From: Pokkaliibacter plantistimulans
GTDB taxonomy: Bacteria > Pseudomonadota > Gammaproteobacteria > Pseudomonadales > Balneatricaceae
Assembly: GCF_046844695.1 (NCBI RefSeq)
Contig: NZ_CP177354.1
Coordinates: 3,906,001 to 3,970,000, forward strand
Length of the DNA stretch: 64,000 nt
Direction: 5' to 3'
In this document: piece after piece, positions 16,850-26,146 of the stretch
How the letters are laid out: every line of letters starts with the position of its first letter
Numbering within the stretch: position 1 is the first letter of the stretch
The notes under the pieces: generated by a model
What the model was told of the DNA's origin: nothing
Databases searched by the model: none
What the model saw: only the letters and a program-made list of their open reading frames with translations
Program-made: the position numbers and the translations under genes

Positions 16850-17977
16850 TTAAACACACAAATACGGCGCGATACGCTCCAGTACCTTTACTCCAATTCC
16901 CTTGACCTTTAACAGATCATCCAGCTTTTGATAGGGGCGATGGCGCACGATGTCATTGGCGAGACGTGGGGAAATACCTTTAACCTTGGTCAGTGCGGCA
17001 GGGTCTGCGGTATTGATGGAGCAGAGCTCGGGCTGAGCCTTGGGTTTGTCCGCTACCACGGCTTTCTTTTTGCTACTCGCCGCTGCTGTCTTACTGGCTA
17101 CTTGCTCGATTGCCGGTTCAGGCGCTTCAGCTACTTCAGATACTGGGGCTGGTGCCGCTTCGACAGCATCTTCTTTGACTTCCATTTCAGTGCTTTCTGG
17201 CTGCGCTACTTCGGTTGCCTCGACAGTCGTAGTGACTTCAGCATCTGCAACGACCTCGACAGCCGGGAATGCAAACACCGGAGCAAGCAGATAATCGCGG
17301 GTGATATAGCCCTGTGTGGTCCACTCACGCAGCATCAGGTACTGATTAGGCAGGCTAGCAATAGAAGGCTCCAGTTGCAGAGTGACGTTCTGCCACTGCT
17401 GTCCACCACCCAGACATCCCAGACTGCGTTGCACCAGAAGCTCACCGGTGAAGCTGCCACCGCTATAGGGCGCTTCCAGCTGCCACAATTCCAGGCTCAG
17501 GCTACCGCTGAGGTTTTCTGGCTCACGAGGGTTAGCGACGGTGTCTACCTGCAAGAACTGCTGGCCATCTTTACTGACGCTCTGGCAACCACCCTGCAAT
17601 GCCGGCTGGATAAAGGTCTGCAGCTGATCGAACGGGCACTCCTGCACGGTATCCCCTGCCGGAGAGACCAGTTGCAGCGCCAGCCGGTAAGCCTGACTGC
17701 CTGCGGGAGGGGCGGCCTCAACCGTTTGCTGCCAGTCCAGACTGCCTTGCGACAGGGCCTGCAGTTCAGTACTGGCAATCTGGATACCGTTACTGACCAT
17801 GGCGACATCCTGCACAGACTCAACCACGCTGGCCAGCAAGCGGAGTGACCAGCCTTCGGCTAACGCCGCATCGCATTCAAAAGTACAACTCAACGCGACG
17901 ACATCACCGCTGAACTGGTAGCCAAAGGGCTCGATGATGCGCACGGTATTCTGCTGTGGATTGGTCATTAGGGTCAT
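16850..17977 (-). CDS. Helix-hairpin-helix protein with ComEA-like C-terminus
   Basis: A 375-residue protein. The start at 17977 (MTLMTNPQQNT) has AAGGAAG upstream. Residues 1-235 form a beta-rich region of unknown family. Residues about 240-310 are a low-complexity Ala/Glu/Val/Pro linker. The last 65 residues form a ComEA-type helix-hairpin-helix pair, SINTADPAALTKVKGISPRL then LDDLLKVKGIGVKVLERI, which binds DNA without sequence specificity. There is no signal peptide, so unlike ComEA it appears cytosolic. It is transcribed convergently with the immunity island. A DNA-associated role is likely; the N-terminal domain is unassigned. Confidence 0.8.
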   Translation of the reverse strand: MTLMTNPQQNTVRIIEPFGYQFSGDVVALSCTFECDAALAEGWSLRLLASVVESVQDVAMVSNGIQIASTELQALSQGSLDWQQTVEAAPPAGSQAYRLALQLVSPAGDTVQECPFDQLQTFIQPALQGGCQSVSKDGQQFLQVDTVANPREPENLSGSLSLELWQLEAPYSGGSFTGELLVQRSLGCLGGGQQWQNVTLQLEPSIASLPNQYLMLREWTTQGYITRDYLLAPVFAFPAVEVVADAEVTTTVEATEVAQPESTEMEVKEDAVEAAPAPVSEVAEAPEPAIEQVASKTAAASSKKKAVVADKPKAQPELCSINTADPAALTKVKGISPRLANDIVRHRPYQKLDDLLKVKGIGVKVLERIAPYLCV

Positions 17978-18238
17978 TGGACTTCCTTTTGTCTTCGCTC
18001 CCACCTGAAAGTACTGCATCAAGGCAAGGCTCTAGGGGTTGTACGTAGTGGCCGAGTATAAGGGGTTCGCCGGGCAGAGCTAAATGCTGGCGTCAGTTTA
18101 GGTTGCAAAAATGACAAGTCGGGGACAATACAGTCCTTACTCTCGACAAGCCCCATTCATAAACAGGGCTAAGGTTTAACTGTGCAAGGATAAGGCCATA
18201 GGCTCAGTGTCGGCCTGATAGCAGCTCGGAAGGTGTGA

Positions 18239-18312
18239 GCGGATGCAGGGCTGCATCCGCCCGGAATATGTTCACGATCTGCCAGCTCGCGAGACCCTGA
18301 ACACGTTCCGGG
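18239..18312. other. Two nested stem-loops in an intergenic region
   Basis: GCGGATGCAG (18239-18248) is followed by its complement CTGCATCCGC (18251-18260). Overlapping the end, CCCGGAATATGTTCA (18260-18274) pairs with TGAACACGTTCCGGG (18298-18312) except for one 2-bp bulge. The 383-bp gap between the HhH gene and the lipoprotein gene has no other feature. This could be a terminator-like structure or a small RNA; no T-run is seen. Confidence 0.4.
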
Positions 18313-18360
18313 CCAGAATGATCCAGGATAGTGCAGAAATGGGTAAAGCAGGGTTAGCGG

Positions 18361-18852
18361 TTATTCGAGAGAAGTCCCATCGGCCCTTTTGGTCGCCGGA
18401 GTTTTATTGACTATTTCCAACAGCTTCCAGACATAGCGGGACTGATCTGCCGCCGGGTTTTCACGCAGGCCACGGTGTACTTTCAGGGTGTAGTAATAAC
18501 CGGCCTGATAGATAAAGCCATCAATGCTGCCGTAGAACAGCGACCAGTCTTCCTTGGCGTCGTATTTCACTTCCATGCACAGCCCAGCGGCGACGCCCTG
18601 ACAGGGTTTGGGGTGGTTGGACAGATAGATCACCATATCGCGCTCGGTGCCATCGTCCGTTTTGCTCTTGAACGGCTTGTACTCTGCCTTGGGCTGCTCT
18701 GCCTTGACCGTTTCAGCACTCTCGCTGCCTGAGCCCAGCCCGAAGCTTGGCATCTTCAGATTAAGGTTATCCATACAACCGGTCAGACTCAGCAACAACA
18801 GGCCCAACGTACCGGCTTGAACCACAACTCGCTTGCTTGTCATCAGTTTCAT
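18361..18852 (-). CDS. Putative lipoprotein
   Basis: A 163-residue protein from MKLMTSKRVVVQAGTLGLLL, chosen because it gives a clean lipoprotein signal with lipobox LSLTGC; the frame extends further upstream (to 18963) without a signal. After the lipidated Cys follow a low-complexity linker (GLGSGSESAETVKAEQPKAE) and a globular domain with DMVIYLSNHPKPCQGVAAGL, WSLFYGSIDGFIYQAGYYYT and LKVHRGLRENPAADQSRYVW. The family is not recognised; the Tyr-rich end resembles DUF4377-like heat-inducible envelope proteins, at low confidence. It is probably membrane-attached in the periplasm. Confidence 0.7.
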   Translation of the reverse strand: MKLMTSKRVVVQAGTLGLLLLSLTGCMDNLNLKMPSFGLGSGSESAETVKAEQPKAEYKPFKSKTDDGTERDMVIYLSNHPKPCQGVAAGLCMEVKYDAKEDWSLFYGSIDGFIYQAGYYYTLKVHRGLRENPAADQSRYVWKLLEIVNKTPATKRADGTSLE

Positions 18853-19025
18853 TCTTGCTCTCAAATCTTCTTTGGTGAGTTTGGCTGATTCCGGGGTGGC
18901 TGGAATTGTAGGGGAAATTGGCAGAGCTTGCCTCCCCTGCCCCACCCATATCCCAATAAGCATCGATCAGGAAGACAGCACCTGCTGGCCTTGAGTGCAG
19001 GTGCTGGTTTCAGCTCAGGCTGATG

Positions 19026-22000
19026 CTATTCGCCGTCACTCTCGGCGACACAGCTGGCCGCCATGCGTTTTGCACCAGCCAGATCCATCTTGCCTGTGCC
19101 CAGTCGAGGTAACGCCGCGACAGTAAACACCTGCGCAGGGATCATCAGCGGGTTGGCACCGGCTGCCAGCATTGCTGCCTTGACCGCACTCAGCTCCAGT
19201 GTCTGTTCCGTCAGCACCACCACCCGCTCGCCTTTGCGTTCATCCTTGATGGCCACGGCCACCAGCTCCAGTTCGGGCTGCTGCATGGCCTGCAGCAGGG
19301 TGTTCTCCACCACACTCAGGCTGATCATTTCACCACCGAGCTTGGCGAAGCGCGAGTAGCGGTCAACGATGGTGAGGAAGCCGTCGCTGTCCAGATGGCC
19401 CTTGTCACCCGTTACATACCAGCGCATGCCCTGCTCTTCGCGGATGACTGCCGCGGTTTTCTCAGGGTTATTGAGGTAACCCACCATCACCTGCGGCCCG
19501 CCTATGAGAATCATGCCGTCTGTTCCTGTAGGCAGCGCCTGCCAGGTTTCAGGATCGACAATCTTGATGCTGGTACCGGGCAGCGGCATGCCCACCGAAC
19601 CCGCCTTACCACCGACTTGCACCTGCCAGTAGTGAGTGTCCAGTGCATCAGGCAGGTTCACCGCCGCGACCGGTGTCGTTTCCGTCGCGCCATACCCTTC
19701 CAGCACGCGCTTGTTGAACTTGAGCTGGAACGCATCACGCACCTCCGGGTTCAAACGTTCAGCGCCAGCCACCACGATCCGCAGGCTGTCCAGCATCAGC
19801 GGGTGCACCTTAGTATTACGGCAGTAGAGACGCAGGAAGGTGGATGTCGCGCACAACAGCGTCGCCTTATGACGGGCGATGGCCTTGGCCACCCCGGCCA
19901 CATCAGTAGGGTCTGCATGGCAGACCACCGGGATGCCCTCCACCAGCGGCATAAACTGTGTCACGGTCAGGCCAAAAGCATGGAACAACGGCAATGAGGC
20001 CACCACCACGTCACGCTCCTGCGTGTTGAGCACATCGGAAACCTGTTTGACGTTGGTCATGATATTGCGATGGCTGAGGCAGATACCCTTGGGCGCCCCT
20101 TCACTGCCGCTGGAAAACAGGATAGCGGCGATATCCTGAGAGCGACGTGAACGGTTGAAGAAGCGCTTGAGTACAAAGCCCGGCAGTACTACGGCAGCAG
20201 CCAGACTGAACAGCGCCTCGGTCTTGCCGATCTGCTCTTTTAGTGACTCCAGATAGACGATCTTCAGCCCCTGCAGCACCGGCGTCACATCCATCCCTTT
20301 CTGTTCCAGACGGGACAGGAAGCGTTCAGAGGTTACCAGCGTGCGAATACCGGACTGTTCGATGGCCGATTTCAGCGCCTCGTGACTGGCCGTGTAGTTC
20401 AGGCAAACCAGTGTTTTGCCTGCCAGCAGTGCGGCCATATTGGCCAGCATGCCACCTGCGCTGGCAGGAATCAGCATGCCGATATGGTCGCCTTCACATT
20501 TGCGCAACCGCCGGGCCATGCACAGTGCCCCAGCCAGCGCGCGGTAGGCAGACAGCTCAACACCCTGGCTGTCGGCAATCGCCATCTGCTGGCCAAGGTG
20601 TTTGACGCCGTCGATCCAGCCTTCGGTCAGGGTGGGCAGCGAATCCACATGCTGCTCCCAGGAAGCGATGGAAATGTCGAACACGTGGCGCTTCAGCTCA
20701 CTGGCCGTGGTTGTTCTGGGCAGCGGCTGGCCGAAGGCAACGATCAGGTCACGGTACATACCGGAGCGGCGGATGGCCTTGATATGGGCCGATGAACGGG
20801 AGAACTGGCTGCCCCACAGGCCACGCAGGTAGAAAGGTACTATTTGCAGATCCTGCTGGGCCAGCTGACAGGCGCGCTCATAGCCACGGCGAAACTCGCC
20901 CAGATGGCCATTACGACTGATAGCGCCTTCGGGAAACAGGCAGACCACTTCACCTTCATCCAGCAGCCTGGCCACCACTTCCAGCGAGGACTTGCTGCTG
21001 GCACCTGACTCGATAGGCACGCAGCCGAACAGACGGAAGAACCAGTTCAGATACCAGCGCTCATAGATGCTGCGTTGCATGACAAAACGCACCGGGCGCG
21101 GGCAGGCCGTCTGCACCACCGCCCAGTCAATCCAGCTGATGTGGTTACCCAGCAACAGCACTCCACCTTCTTCAGGGATGTTCTTCATGCCCTGCACTTC
21201 AATGCGATAACGCTGAGCCAGAATCCGTGACAGCAGGAAGCGCACCATACTCTGTGGCAGCATCAGCACGGTATAGATACCGCCCAGCAGGGCAATCACA
21301 GCGATGATGGTCAGCAAATGCTGGCTGCTGATGCCCAACAGGGCAAACAGCGCGGTCAGCACCAGAAAGGAGAACATGGCGATGTTCTGGAACAGGTTAT
21401 TACCCGCCAGCACCTTGCCCAGTTCATGTTCACCGCTGTGGAACTGCACCAGTGCATTCAGCGGAACGATAAACAGGCCGCCCATCACCCCGATAAACAG
21501 GAAGTCTGCGGCAAAGGCCAGTGACGAACCCAGCTGCGGCAGGATCAGCAAACCGATGGCTATCCCGGCCGCACCGACCGGAATCAGGCCGCTTTCGATA
21601 TAGTTGCGGGAAAAACGTGCGGCCAGACCGGCACCAATGGCAATCCCCACGCCGGTTACCGCCAGAATGCCCTGCAGCACGATGGTGTTGTCAATGCCTA
21701 CCTTTTCCTTGGCGAAGGCCGGAAACGCCGCCAGCATGACCTGCCCAACCGACCAGAATACCGACAAGCCAATGATGGACAGACGTATCACCTTGCGGCT
21801 CAGCACTGGCTGCAGGTTTTCTGCCATCTTGCGCGGGTCAAATGCCTGCTGCAGGGTCAGGTGCTGGCTGTAATCAGGCTGCTCCAGCGCAGGCAGGCGG
21901 TACAGCAACAGCAGTTCCATCACGCTGCAGGCCACCAGAATCCAGCCCATGGGGGCCATGACCTGCACGATCTGTCCGGGAGTGGTCAGCTCGCTGCTAT

Positions 22001-22496
22001 AGCGCCCTTCAAACAGGATGGAGAACACCAGCGTGCCCGCCAGAATGGAAATGATAGAGATGGCCTGCACCCGGCCATTGGCTTCGGCCAGATGTTCCTT
22101 ACCGAACAGCGCCTTGATATAGCCAAACTTGGCCGGGGAGTACCAGGCAGACTGCACCCCCATCAGGAAGGTCATCACAAAGGCTGGCCAGAACAGGCCG
22201 AGGTAATAGAACAGGGTAATCGCCAGCGTCAGCCCGACAGCCGCCCATCCGGCCAGTCGCATCACCTGATGCTTGGGATACTTGTCGGAGTGAAAGCCGA
22301 CGGGGATAAAGAACAGGATGTAAGGTAGCAGGATCAGGCCATTGATGATGGCGGTCAGAATGACCTGCTCGCTGCCGTCATACACCTTGAAGACGGTGTT
22401 CTGAATGGCGATCTTGTGCCCCAGATCGGTGAAGGCATTGAGAAACACCGCCACCAGAAACGGCACTGCGCCGAGTGTCCGCATCAGTGATTTCAT
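19026..22496 (-). CDS. aas: LplT-PlsC-acyl-ACP synthetase fusion (Aas)
   Basis: A 1156-residue three-part membrane enzyme. Residues 1-410 are an MFS lysophospholipid transporter like LplT (GFHSDKYPKHQVM loop, about 12 helices). Residues about 425-620 are a PlsC acyltransferase, with GNHISWIDW as the HX4D motif and LFPEGAISRNG as the glycerophosphate-binding motif. Residues about 640-1150 are an AMP-forming synthetase with FSSGSEGAPKGICLSH as the P-loop-like motif and GYGATETTP downstream. In E. coli LplT and Aas are separate: LplT flips lysophospholipid inward and Aas re-acylates it with acyl-ACP. Here one chain does both. It is divergent from a small regulator gene. Length is normal for the fused form seen in several proteobacteria. 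Confidence 0.93.
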   Translation of the reverse strand: MKSLMRTLGAVPFLVAVFLNAFTDLGHKIAIQNTVFKVYDGSEQVILTAIINGLILLPYILFFIPVGFHSDKYPKHQVMRLAGWAAVGLTLAITLFYYLGLFWPAFVMTFLMGVQSAWYSPAKFGYIKALFGKEHLAEANGRVQAISIISILAGTLVFSILFEGRYSSELTTPGQIVQVMAPMGWILVACSVMELLLLYRLPALEQPDYSQHLTLQQAFDPRKMAENLQPVLSRKVIRLSIIGLSVFWSVGQVMLAAFPAFAKEKVGIDNTIVLQGILAVTGVGIAIGAGLAARFSRNYIESGLIPVGAAGIAIGLLILPQLGSSLAFAADFLFIGVMGGLFIVPLNALVQFHSGEHELGKVLAGNNLFQNIAMFSFLVLTALFALLGISSQHLLTIIAVIALLGGIYTVLMLPQSMVRFLLSRILAQRYRIEVQGMKNIPEEGGVLLLGNHISWIDWAVVQTACPRPVRFVMQRSIYERWYLNWFFRLFGCVPIESGASSKSSLEVVARLLDEGEVVCLFPEGAISRNGHLGEFRRGYERACQLAQQDLQIVPFYLRGLWGSQFSRSSAHIKAIRRSGMYRDLIVAFGQPLPRTTTASELKRHVFDISIASWEQHVDSLPTLTEGWIDGVKHLGQQMAIADSQGVELSAYRALAGALCMARRLRKCEGDHIGMLIPASAGGMLANMAALLAGKTLVCLNYTASHEALKSAIEQSGIRTLVTSERFLSRLEQKGMDVTPVLQGLKIVYLESLKEQIGKTEALFSLAAAVVLPGFVLKRFFNRSRRSQDIAAILFSSGSEGAPKGICLSHRNIMTNVKQVSDVLNTQERDVVVASLPLFHAFGLTVTQFMPLVEGIPVVCHADPTDVAGVAKAIARHKATLLCATSTFLRLYCRNTKVHPLMLDSLRIVVAGAERLNPEVRDAFQLKFNKRVLEGYGATETTPVAAVNLPDALDTHYWQVQVGGKAGSVGMPLPGTSIKIVDPETWQALPTGTDGMILIGGPQVMVGYLNNPEKTAAVIREEQGMRWYVTGDKGHLDSDGFLTIVDRYSRFAKLGGEMISLSVVENTLLQAMQQPELELVAVAIKDERKGERVVVLTEQTLELSAVKAAMLAAGANPLMIPAQVFTVAALPRLGTGKMDLAGAKRMAASCVAESDGE

Positions 22497-22748
22497 AAGC
22501 TGTCCCTGAGTCGAGAGCAGCCATCAGATCAGGTCGGGTAATCCCGCATTACCACAGAGTTGACCCTGCTGATGTCTGCCCGGATAGCGATCAGTATCAA
22601 TCGCCACCACTGGTTGGAAACCATCGCATCCTCGGATCAGTGCGGTTTCCATGCAACCTGATCCTTTCTTGTAGCGCACAGCACAACGAAAAGTAGCGTA
22701 TATTGCTACCTTTCTGTTTCACCCGTCACTTTCCCCTGCCTGTTCATA

Positions 22749-23495
22749 ATGAGATACCCCACCATGAGCCAGATCGATCTGCTACTGACCACGCTGAAAC
22801 GTGAACTCAAGGCACATGGCAAGACCTATGCCGACGTGGCAATGACTCTGGAACTGAGTGAAGCGTCGGTAAAGCGGCTGTTTGCGGAGGGTAACTTTAC
22901 TTTACAGAGGCTGGAAAAGGTATGTTTGCTGGTGGATATGAACCTCAGCGATCTGTCGCTCGCCGCCGCTCGCCAGCAACCCCAGCTGAACCAGCTGCAG
23001 CGCCAGCAGGAAGAGGAGATCGCTGCAGATTTGGTGCTGTTATTGGTCACGGTCAGCGTGATCAACGGTTTCAGCTTCGCCGATCTGCTTGAGCACTACA
23101 CCATTGATGAGCACACCCTGATCCGCAAGCTGGCCCATCTGGACAGGCTAAAGCTGATCGAGCTGCTGCCCGGTAATCGTATCCGTCTCAAGGTGTCAGC
23201 CAATTTCGGCTGGATTGCCGACGGCCCGATACAACGCTTTTTTCAGGAGAAGGTGGCACAGGATTTCTTTCAGTCGCGCTTTGATCGCCCCAGCGAGAAG
23301 CTGATTGTACTGAACGGCCTGCTGAGTGACGGTGGCAATATCGAGCTGCAACGGCGTATGCAGCAGCTGGCAGAGGAGTTCAATGCGACCATGCACCGCG
23401 ACGCCGAGCTGCCCATGGCCAAGCGTCACGGCAATACCATGGTGATTGCCATCCGCCAGTGGCACTACAGCCTGTTCCGGCGTTTCAGCCGTTAG
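22749..23495 (+). CDS. Cro/C1-type helix-turn-helix regulator
   Basis: A protein of up to 248 residues; the second Met, at 22764 (MSQIDLLLTTLKREL), is an equally likely start. Residues about 18-62 form a Cro/C1 helix-turn-helix (KTYADVAMTLELSEASVKRL, then FTLQRLEKVCLLVDMNL). The rest, with SFADLLEHYTIDEHTLIRKL and LDRLKLIELLPGNRI, looks like a winged sensing domain, and the C-terminus is helical. It is divergent from aas across 252 bp, so it may regulate phospholipid repair or only itself; neither is shown. Confidence 0.82.
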   Translation: MRYPTMSQIDLLLTTLKRELKAHGKTYADVAMTLELSEASVKRLFAEGNFTLQRLEKVCLLVDMNLSDLSLAAARQQPQLNQLQRQQEEEIAADLVLLLVTVSVINGFSFADLLEHYTIDEHTLIRKLAHLDRLKLIELLPGNRIRLKVSANFGWIADGPIQRFFQEKVAQDFFQSRFDRPSEKLIVLNGLLSDGGNIELQRRMQQLAEEFNATMHRDAELPMAKRHGNTMVIAIRQWHYSLFRRFSR

Positions 23496-23698
23496 GACCT
23501 GCTGATGATCTGCGTGTTAGTCTCCCTCCACTGACAGACGCCCGTGTATGTGATCGTAGCGACATCTCGGCGGCAGACTACGCATCAGGCGTCTATGCTG
23601 ACGCAATACTGGCAATTACTGTCACTGGCTGCGGTGTGATCGACACTATACTGCCATCATTCAGGGATAGCTTGTCATCACATTCACCCCGAGGCGGT

Positions 23699-23846
23699 TT
23701 AACAGGCTGTTGAAAAGCGTTATCGAGGCAGCCGAGACAAGGAAAAAACAGGCGAAAAAGCGGAGTTTAGTGGACTAAATGAGCATTTTGAGCCTGTTTT
23801 TGACGCGGTATTCGGCAACGCAGATAGATTTTCAACGACCTGTTAA
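23699..23846 (-). repeat. 148-bp dispersed inverted-repeat element, copy 1
   Basis: The element begins TTAACAGG and ends CCTGTTAA, and its 18-bp ends match each other with two mismatches. It also has a 10-bp inner inverted repeat, AAAAACAGGC versus GCCTGTTTTT. Full-length relatives occur in opposite orientation at 38423-38570 and 49772-49919, with a deletion derivative at 43803-43863. It encodes no protein. Size, ends and dispersal fit a MITE or a REP-like structured element. Confidence 0.88.
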
Positions 23847-23901
23847 AGCTGGCGGATCACTTCAGCACACCTGCCCCACTCACAAGGCTCCGATACCTGC
23901 C

Positions 23902-24711
23902 ATGCATCGTCGTTTGCTGTTACAGCATTTTGCTGGTCTGGGTTCTGCGCTGTGTTGCCCTGCATTAGTGCATGCAAGCACCACAACACGCCCTGTTCTG
24001 TCCTTTGTCTTCAGCCGTAAGCGCGAAGACCCCCGTACCCAATGGTTGATCGCGGTGTACACCGAGGCGCTCGATGCCCTCGGCTATGACTTTCTGTTTG
24101 TCGAAGTCCCTGCCAATCGTGCAACGGAAATGAGCCGCAGCGGCGAAGTAGACGGCGAGCTGGGTCGGGTGTACCGCTTTGCTGATCTCTATCCTGAGCT
24201 GATTCGGGTGGAAACGGCCAACAACCCGGTGCGCTTCGCAGCATTCAGCCTCGACGCCAGCGACACTATCCGGCAGTGGTCCGACCTCAAAACACTCTCA
24301 GGCGTTGTTGATTGCCGTCAGGGTATCAAGGAAATCGAACAGGCACTGAATCTGCACTTGCCGGGCCACGTGGGGTACGTCAAAACCATTGAGCAAGGGC
24401 TGCTGAAATTGCAGGAAGGTCGTTCCAGACTGTTCCTCGATGTGGAAGAGGCAGTCTATGACTATATGTGCACCGATCAGGGCTATGCCGCGCTGAAAAC
24501 CGGTGCCTTTATCTATGAAGCAGGCGTGCCGGAAGCCACCACCGGGCATTGCTACCTCAACCGCGCCAGACATGAAGCTCTGGCAGCGCCGCTCGCAACC
24601 GTACTGCTACAGATGAAGGAAGCCGGGCGGCATCAGCTGTTGCTGGCCAAAGCCCTGGCGGCGGCGGGCTATCATGACAAGCCCGTATTTGGCGAGCGGC
24701 CACCGGTCTGA
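23902..24711 (+). CDS. Periplasmic solute-binding-like protein (SBP_bac_3 type)
   Basis: A 269-residue protein from MHRRLLLQHFAGLGSALCCP. The frame extends upstream, but those 41 codons are read from the dispersed repeat, so the ATG at 23902 is chosen. It has an N-terminal signal peptide ending near PALVHAS. The mature part resembles family-3 extracellular solute-binding proteins (EALDALGYDFLFVEVPANRA, EMSRSGEVDGELGRVYRFAD, CRQGIKEIEQAL). No permease or ATPase genes are adjacent, so it may be an orphan sensor-type binding protein. The substrate is unknown. Confidence 0.78.
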   Translation: MHRRLLLQHFAGLGSALCCPALVHASTTTRPVLSFVFSRKREDPRTQWLIAVYTEALDALGYDFLFVEVPANRATEMSRSGEVDGELGRVYRFADLYPELIRVETANNPVRFAAFSLDASDTIRQWSDLKTLSGVVDCRQGIKEIEQALNLHLPGHVGYVKTIEQGLLKLQEGRSRLFLDVEEAVYDYMCTDQGYAALKTGAFIYEAGVPEATTGHCYLNRARHEALAAPLATVLLQMKEAGRHQLLLAKALAAAGYHDKPVFGERPPV

Positions 24712-24757
24712 GGGCGTGCCGTGATATGGCAGCCCAGCCGTGGCGCAACAGGCTGCT

Positions 24758-25183
24758 TTAACTGCTTTGCTCCATCAGCTGCTGTAGTCGTTGCAGATCT
24801 TCCCTAACCCAGCGGGCATCACGCTCATAGTCCTCATCGCTCATCCAGGGCTGGCGAATCAGGCTGAGTACGACACTGCATCCCTGACCTGACAGGGAGC
24901 ACACTCGCATCGGCACATACACTTCATTGCCATCGGGCAACACTACCCAGTGATCCACCACCCCGAAGGGATTACTGCGACTGTAACGTACCAACACCCG
25001 CCCCGCAGGCGCCTCCACCCACCAATGGCTGGTGTTGTCATCGCCCGGCCCGGCGCTTTCCAGATGCGAACGACTCAGACCACTGGCCCATAGTGGCAGA
25101 TTGGCGGGCTCCACCAGAAAGGCGTAAACCTTGTCGAAACTCGCGTCGATGATCACGCTGATATGCTGTACTGCCTCTGTCAC
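24758..25183 (-). CDS. SRPBCC-superfamily (polyketide cyclase/START-like) protein
   Basis: A 141-residue protein starting at GTG 25183 with AGAGG eight bases upstream. The opening TEAVQHISVIIDASFDKVYA, followed by FLVEPANLPLWASGL, is the typical SRPBCC first strand and helix, with HWWVEAPAGRVLVRYS in the beta-sheet and a long C-terminal helix (DYERDARWVREDLQRLQQLM). These helix-grip proteins bind hydrophobic ligands. The ligand and role are unknown; the gene stands alone, tail to tail with the solute-binding gene. Confidence 0.83.
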   Translation of the reverse strand: MTEAVQHISVIIDASFDKVYAFLVEPANLPLWASGLSRSHLESAGPGDDNTSHWWVEAPAGRVLVRYSRSNPFGVVDHWVVLPDGNEVYVPMRVCSLSGQGCSVVLSLIRQPWMSDEDYERDARWVREDLQRLQQLMEQSS

Positions 25184-25437
25184 AATGTTTACCTCTCAAT
25201 GACTAACCCTCACCCGCAGCCCATCCGAAGTGCCCCTGACTCGCCGATGTCAACACTTTACAAGCTCAGCACCTTGCCAATCTTGTCAGCAACAGATAAA
25301 GCTGCCCCGTGCAGATTCCCTTGCAGATCAATTACCAGTAAACAAGAGCGGCAGGCATTAATCTTGCTGATCAATCTGCAGTGCCGACTTTATATGCACC
25401 TCGATAACGTCAAACACTGGATTTAAGGAAACTGACT

Positions 25438-25902
25438 ATGTCTCTGACCGAGCTGGACCCCCAGTACGACTTTGTCGAAATCAGCCATCTGCTCAATACC
25501 CTCTACGCCGAGCTGTTTGGCGAAGAGCGCTGTTATGACGAACGTCAGCTGGCGGAAATACAGCGGCAGTGGGTGAATCGTCGCCCCAGCCACTGGGCAT
25601 TCAAGTGGGAGGAAGGCCACGAAGCGGTTGCCTTTGTTACCCTCAACGAGTGTTTCTCCTTCTTCGCCAAAGGTGCCTACGGCATCATCAACGAGCTCTG
25701 GATTCATCCGCTGTGGCGCAATCAGGGCCTGGGTGCCCGGGTTCTGGAAGAGATTCGGGTGCTCGGTCAGCAGCGCGGCTGGAAGCGTATTGACGTATCC
25801 GCTCCTGCCGACCCACGCTGGCAACGCAGCTTTGATTTCTACCAGAAGAATGACTTCGTCTTTTCTGGCAAAAAGCTCCGCACCTGGCTACCTGAAGGCT
25901 GA
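25438..25902 (+). CDS. GNAT-family N-acetyltransferase
   Basis: A 154-residue acetyltransferase with the GNAT core. INELWIHPLWRNQGLGARVL carries the acetyl-CoA pyrophosphate-binding R/Q-x-x-G-x-G/A motif (RNQGLG), followed by the helix EEIRVLGQQRGWKRIDVSAP and the FYQKNDFVFSGKKLR end. AAGGAA precedes the ATG. The acceptor substrate is not predictable; small free-standing GNATs modify amino acids, polyamines or antibiotics. It appears to be monocistronic. Confidence 0.88.
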   Translation: MSLTELDPQYDFVEISHLLNTLYAELFGEERCYDERQLAEIQRQWVNRRPSHWAFKWEEGHEAVAFVTLNECFSFFAKGAYGIINELWIHPLWRNQGLGARVLEEIRVLGQQRGWKRIDVSAPADPRWQRSFDFYQKNDFVFSGKKLRTWLPEG

Positions 25903-26146
25903 CACGGCGATGGCAGACCACACCCGGCCAGTAACGCACACCCCACATGAGGCTAAAGGACTGGGCGCTACAACCGATAAAGCATGAGCTACACTTGAGA
26001 ATGCCTCGTCGCCCCAGCCCATGCTGGCGGCAGCGCTGCACTGCAATACAAGAACAGCTGACAGCAAGAGAGTCGTCGCCATGCAGAACCTGACCTATCC
26101 CCCGTCATCACAGCCAAGTCCGTTTATCCTCCGACATCTGGCCTGA

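Noticed and set aside
23779..23901. N-terminal extension of the solute-binding gene
   Set aside because: Encoded by the dispersed repeat element, not conserved protein; the signal peptide begins at 23902.
25163..25426. 87-codon + strand frame between the SRPBCC and GNAT genes
   Set aside because: No ribosome-binding site, overlaps the SRPBCC start region, and has no protein-like pattern; best read as the intergenic promoter region.
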